Below, one piece after another: positions 6,450 to 9,111 of a DNA stretch of 9,111 nucleotides. Position numbers and translations under genes: made by a program. Origin of the DNA: Phycisphaeraceae bacterium (GTDB taxonomy: Bacteria > Planctomycetota > Phycisphaerae > Phycisphaerales > Phycisphaeraceae); assembly GCA_028281215.1 (NCBI GenBank), contig JANQKH010000271.1, positions 1 through 9,111 on the forward strand, written 5' to 3'. Below the pieces are notes generated by a model. The model was not told the DNA's origin. It saw only the letters and a program-made list of their open reading frames with translations, and ran no database searches. The first letter of the stretch is position 1. The number at the start of each line of letters is the position of its first letter.

Positions 6450-7556
6450 TCACCACGATTCATTCTGGAGTTGTGCGATGTATGTCAACGCATCGTCAAC
6501 GGTACCCACTTGCACACCGCGTTGTCGACCTGCCTGATCCAATTCGCTTAGCAACAGCAGGTCGTCGAGCCATTCCGACACCGCCAGTCTTTTGCGGGCC
6601 CGGCTGCCAAGCGTGTGCTCACGATACGCATGAGCGTCCATGTGATGGGCGACAAGGAACATCGTACGTTCGGTGATTGCGCCTTCCAACGCACTGACGG
6701 CTGCCGCCACGTGATCGAATCGATCGATCCCCTTGCCCACGTCATGCATCAGCGCGGCCAGTAGAAACTCTTCGTCCCACGGCCGTTCCTGCACCGCAAG
6801 TTCGAACACTTGTAGGCTGTGATACAACGCGTCGCCTTCCGGATGATGTGTAGCGTTCTGCTTCACATCGGCGAGCGGCAGCAACAACAGGCGATACAGT
6901 TCAAACACGTCCATCTGATCGTCGATGCGCTCAACCGCTTCGTCCAGATCAATACCCGGATTCGTATCTAGCAGAAGTGCCTCAAGTTCCGGCAGAGTGG
7001 CCCGTTCAATCAGTTTACCGGTGATGGAACTCTTGAACGGATAGCTTACCTGATTCGCAGCGTACATAGTCAACTCGATCTCAAAGCGATCGGCGATGTG
7101 AATGTGTGTGAAGATACGCTCTTCGTTGTGCTTCACGATGCGCTTGCGCTCGACGGTGTGTTCAAGTCCTTCATCATCGAGCAGGCAGGTGACGGCACTG
7201 ATGCTGTCGGTGAATAGGTGAATGTCAATGTCCGATCCTTTGCGGACGTGGCCGGTCAACACACTACCGATGAGTTTGGGGTGAAAACGTTTGAGTTTGC
7301 GCATGATGCGCAGCGCGTCGATGCGCATGTCGTTGAGCGTTTGATTTCGCCGATCACCCTCAATCAGTTCGGCATACATTTGCACCTCGTCACGGATCTC
7401 GGCGTTCGAGGGCAGGTCGTGCGGATGGAACTTGTAGTTGAGCCCCAGTTCGCGAGCCGCCTTGCGTTTGGCGGTGAAGTATTCGGATTCGTCACGGTCA
7501 TACATCAATTGCGCAGCACGCCGCGCGATCTGACGACGGATTCGATGGTCTGGCAT
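6450..7556 (-). CDS. Nucleotidyltransferase-HD domain fusion protein
   Basis: This 368-residue protein joins two enzyme domains. The first has the Pol-beta-type nucleotidyltransferase signature G97-S98-V-L-T-G-H-V-R-K-G-S-D109-I-D111, and E159 or E161 in F-E-I-E-L is a candidate third metal ligand. The second is an HD-type metal-dependent phosphohydrolase: H-H-P-E-G-D-A-L-Y-H (237-246), M-H-D-V-G-K-G (270-276, the HD pair H271-D272), D-H282-V and V-A-H-H (302-305). The H-P-E-G-D...H motif is like that of bacterial CCA-adding tRNA nucleotidyltransferases with an HD domain, but the N-terminal motif is of the minimal MNT/GSD-I-D type, not the usual CCA-enzyme G-G-x-V-R-D form. So it is probably not the housekeeping CCA enzyme; the substrate is unknown. 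The ATG at 7554-7556 has no clear Shine-Dalgarno. It lies directly upstream of the SUKH gene and is probably co-transcribed with it. Confidence 0.83.
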   Translation of the reverse strand: MPDHRIRRQIARRAAQLMYDRDESEYFTAKRKAARELGLNYKFHPHDLPSNAEIRDEVQMYAELIEGDRRNQTLNDMRIDALRIMRKLKRFHPKLIGSVLTGHVRKGSDIDIHLFTDSISAVTCLLDDEGLEHTVERKRIVKHNEERIFTHIHIADRFEIELTMYAANQVSYPFKSSITGKLIERATLPELEALLLDTNPGIDLDEAVERIDDQMDVFELYRLLLLPLADVKQNATHHPEGDALYHSLQVFELAVQERPWDEEFLLAALMHDVGKGIDRFDHVAAAVSALEGAITERTMFLVAHHMDAHAYREHTLGSRARKRLAVSEWLDDLLLLSELDQAGRQRGVQVGTVDDALTYIAQLQNESW

Positions 7557-7610
7557 GTGAATGGTGCGCCGATTTGAAGCCCATCAATGCGGCGCTGGGC
7601 TTATGCGGCA

Positions 7611-7638
7611 ATGGTAGCGTTCGAGGATGGGGAGTCAA
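7611..7638 (-). promoter_or_regulatory. Candidate promoter for the nucleotidyltransferase-HD gene
   Basis: On the minus strand TTGACT (7638-7633) is followed after 16 bases by TACCAT (7616-7611). Transcription would begin near 7604, giving a leader of about 48 bases before the ATG at 7556. The -35 is near consensus, the -10 is moderate. Pattern match only. Confidence 0.35.
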
Positions 7639-7673
7639 TGCGGTCATTGTGTGCCGTTTCGGGCTGGCGTTGA

Positions 7674-7702
7674 TTGATTGTTTGGAATAAATTTGGTATA
7701 TT
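7674..7702 (+). promoter_or_regulatory. Candidate sigma-70-type promoter reading toward guaA
   Basis: TTGATT (7674-7679) and TATATT (7697-7702) are separated by exactly 17 bases in a locally AT-rich stretch that stands out from the GC-rich surroundings. Transcription would start around 7707-7711, right at the ATG at 7711-7713. No other plus-strand gene lies between here and guaA, so the natural target is guaA. No experimental support. Confidence 0.5.
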
Positions 7703-7901
7703 GGCAAGTCATGTCTCACCGGACGGGACAACCTGAGCTATCGTCTGCGCGGCGAACGTCGTGGCAGGTATCAGAGCACGAGAATGGCAGCCTCGTGCCA
7801 AATGACGTCGTGTTTTCGAACTGTGGCTGGAGGAGGGTTAGCCCTGAGCATTCGTTGCGATGTCTGGTGACGAGGTTTGTGCGCACAGGGCTCGTCAAAT
7901 C

Positions 7902-8084
7902 GTGTCCGGCGGACATGGCCGGACACGGTTCGGACATGGTTCCGGACATACAAACCGGCGATTTTGGGCGAAAAATGGGTTCCGGACGTCCGGACATTTT
8001 GACCGGACATGGGTTTAAGCAGTTGAAAATACAGGACTTAAATACACTTTCGGTCTTTTGCGGACACCCCCTATGTCCGGACAT
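7902..8084. repeat. Cluster of CCGGACAT-type short repeats with palindromes
   Basis: The core CGGACA starts at 7910, 7920, 7931, 7943, 7991, 8004, 8061 and 8078, with a variant CGGACG at 7983; reverse-orientation cores TGTCCG start at 7903 and 8074. The fullest form is TCCGGACAT (7941-7949, 7989-7997). The first four cores are 10, 11 and 12 bases apart, close to one helical turn. Perfect palindromes occur at 7981-7994 (TCCGGACGTCCGGA) and 8073-8084 (ATGTCCGGACAT), and an 8-base stem GTGTCCGG/CCGGACAC at 7902-7909 and 7919-7926. Elsewhere in the window the core occurs only as scattered single copies. Function unknown: candidate operator cluster, remnant of a repeat family, or leader-RNA structure. 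Confidence 0.75.
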
Positions 8085-8175
8085 GCATGTTTGTGCGCGC
8101 TGGAATGTTCACGCCGGTGCGCGCCCGCACGCCTGGCATCAACGCACTATGATGGTCTTTTTGGATGACAGCAGC

Positions 8176-9111
8176 ATGACGCACGCGACGGACACTTCGC
8201 CCTCGACCTTATCACAATCGGCCGATCAGCCCTACGCCCTGGCGCGGGAAGTGCCGGCACATCTGCATGGTCAAGTGGTGCCGATCCTGGATTTCGGATC
8301 GCAGTATGTGCAACTGATCGCCCGCCGGGTCCGTGAGGCCGGGGTGTTTTCGGTCCTCGTGCGGCCTGACATTTCGGTGGAGGAACTGGCGTCGGTGAAA
8401 CCGGTGGGCGTGATTTTGTCCGGCGGGCCGAGCAGTGTGTACGAGGCGAACGCGCCGCAATGCGATCGGCGATTGTTCGAGTTGGGCGTGCCGGTGCTGG
8501 GCATCTGCTACGGTCTACATGCGGCGTGTCAACTGCTGGGCGCGAAGATTCAGCAGGCGGATGCACGGGAGTTCGGCCGGGCTCAGGTAAATATTGCCGA
8601 TAGTTCCGATCTGTTGTTCGGCGTGCCGCAGTCGACGACGGTCTGGATGAGTCACGGCGATCAACTGGCGGAGGCGGATGCCGACCAGTTCGTCACACTT
8701 GCGAGCACGCCGACGTGTCCGTATGCGGCGGTGCGGCACAAGGCGCAGCCGTTCTATGGTGTGCAGTTTCATCCGGAGGTCACACACACGCCGCATGGCG
8801 TGGACATTCTCAACAACTTCCTGTTCCAGATCTGCAAAGCCAAAGACACCTGGCGGATGACTGACTTCCTTGAGATGCAGGTCAAGCAGATTCGCGAGCA
8901 GGTCGGTCGCGCCCGCGTGGTGTGCGGCCTGTCCGGCGGTGTGGATTCCTCCGTCGTCGCGGCGCTGCTCAGTAAAGCGATCGGCAAACAACTGACCTGC
9001 ATCTTTGTCGATAACGGTCTGCTGCGAAAGAACGAACGGCAGTTTGTCGAACAGACGTTCCGCGACCACTTCGACATCGACCTGCGCGTCATTGATGCCG
9101 AGTCGGAGTTC
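8176..9111 (+). CDS. guaA: GMP synthase (glutamine-hydrolysing), N-terminal part; runs off the window
   Basis: GMP synthase converts XMP to GMP using glutamine and ATP in purine synthesis in the cytoplasm. The 312 residues present (counted from the ATG at 8176) include the full class I glutamine amidotransferase domain: L-D-F-G-S-Q-Y (38-44), L-S-G-G-P-S-S-V-Y (81-89), nucleophile C111 in G-I-C-Y-G-L-H, and the His-Glu pair in F-H199-P-E201-V-T. The ATP-pyrophosphatase domain follows with its PP-loop G-L-S-G-G-V-D-S-S (251-259) and V-D-N-G-L-L-R-K (278-285). The rest of that domain and the C-terminal dimerisation domain lie beyond the window. The start is uncertain: ATGs at 8149, 8152 and 8176 are in frame, all with weak Shine-Dalgarno sequences, and the frame is open back to the ATG at 7711. 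Even from 8176 there are about 35 residues before the usual beginning of the domain. The position after G-I-C-Y-G-L is His where most GMP synthases have Gln. Confidence 0.96.
   Translation, partial: MTHATDTSPSTLSQSADQPYALAREVPAHLHGQVVPILDFGSQYVQLIARRVREAGVFSVLVRPDISVEELASVKPVGVILSGGPSSVYEANAPQCDRRLFELGVPVLGICYGLHAACQLLGAKIQQADAREFGRAQVNIADSSDLLFGVPQSTTVWMSHGDQLAEADADQFVTLASTPTCPYAAVRHKAQPFYGVQFHPEVTHTPHGVDILNNFLFQICKAKDTWRMTDFLEMQVKQIREQVGRARVVCGLSGGVDSSVVAALLSKAIGKQLTCIFVDNGLLRKNERQFVEQTFRDHFDIDLRVIDAESEF

Larger units (their letters stand above)
7557..8175. other. Long intergenic / leader region between the NTase-HD gene and guaA
   Basis: These 619 bases hold no gene I can recognise by family. 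They contain divergent promoter candidates (minus 7611-7638, plus 7674-7702), a 7-base inverted repeat AAGCCCA/TGGGCTT (7577-7583 and 7596-7602) in the predicted leader of the minus gene, and the CCGGACAT repeat cluster. The plus frame shared with guaA is open from the ATG at 7711 through the entire stretch. The residues it would encode (rich in Cys, Trp, His and Arg) look unlike a normal protein. Minus-strand frames opening from ATGTCCGGA repeats (starts at 8084 and 8010) are open too, most likely because the repeat lacks stop codons. Confidence 0.6.

Noticed and set aside
7802..7870. 22-residue small open frame in the guaA leader
   Set aside because: No Shine-Dalgarno at a useful distance and no recognisable peptide; nothing to distinguish it from chance.
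7716..8084. Minus-strand open frame of 122 residues beginning M-S-G across the repeat cluster
   Set aside because: Its Met-Ser-Gly, Cys-Pro and similar words come from reading ATGTCCGGA repeats; the repeat has no stop codon, and there is no family resemblance. The overlapping frame at 7771-8010 is rejected for the same reason.
7703..8175. Purine or other known riboswitch in the guaA leader
   Set aside because: I could not match any known conserved riboswitch core by eye, and there is no terminator-like hairpin with a U-run before guaA.

Overview
The window looks like a piece of a Planctomycetota chromosome (moderately high GC). The reasons are a secreted PQQ-type propeller protein whose mature N-terminus carries the D-W-P-Q-F-R-G signature common in that phylum, a second secreted propeller protein, a small membrane protein with a C-P-x-C-G-Y-N-L zinc ribbon, and a GMP synthase whose sequence resembles planctomycete GuaA. 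This assignment rests on recognised sequence style and was not checked by a search. I see no tRNA, rRNA, CRISPR array, insertion sequence or integrase.

Layout, left to right. Positions 1-73 hold the last codons of an upstream gene, which overlaps by 4 bases (ATGA) the start of an FtsX/MacB-type ABC transporter permease (70-1353, +). Thirty bases later comes a secreted PQQ-like propeller protein with two inserted EF-hand loops (1384-2862, +). It converges, with a 10-base gap, on a secreted protein built from about six 47-48-residue propeller repeats (2873-3832, -). Further right on the minus strand are two short cysteine-rich genes in tandem: a zinc-ribbon membrane protein (3981-4427) and a soluble five-cysteine protein (4461-4874). 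A 115-base divergent promoter region separates them from a 210-residue orphan gene (4990-5622, +). That orphan converges on a minus-strand pair: a SMI1/KNR4 (SUKH) family protein (5641-6408) and, upstream of it, a nucleotidyltransferase-HD fusion protein (6450-7556).

The right end is the most unusual part. Between the start of the nucleotidyltransferase-HD gene (7556) and the conserved part of guaA (GMP synthase, running off the right edge) lie about 600 bases. They contain back-to-back divergent promoter candidates and a dense cluster of CCGGACAT-type repeats (about 7902-8084), including perfect 14- and 12-base palindromes. An open frame starts at an ATG at 7711, just downstream of a good -35/-10 pair, and continues in frame without a stop through the repeats into guaA. 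So guaA has either a long repeat-bearing leader or an unusual leaderless N-terminal extension.

Functionally the genes fall into small independent groups: envelope transport and secreted propeller proteins on the left, small zinc-binding-type proteins in the middle, a possible two-gene nucleotidyltransferase-HD/SUKH unit, and the housekeeping purine gene guaA. I do not see a convincing complete new system. The repeat cluster with the guaA leader, and the nucleotidyltransferase-HD/SUKH pair, are the places to look first.
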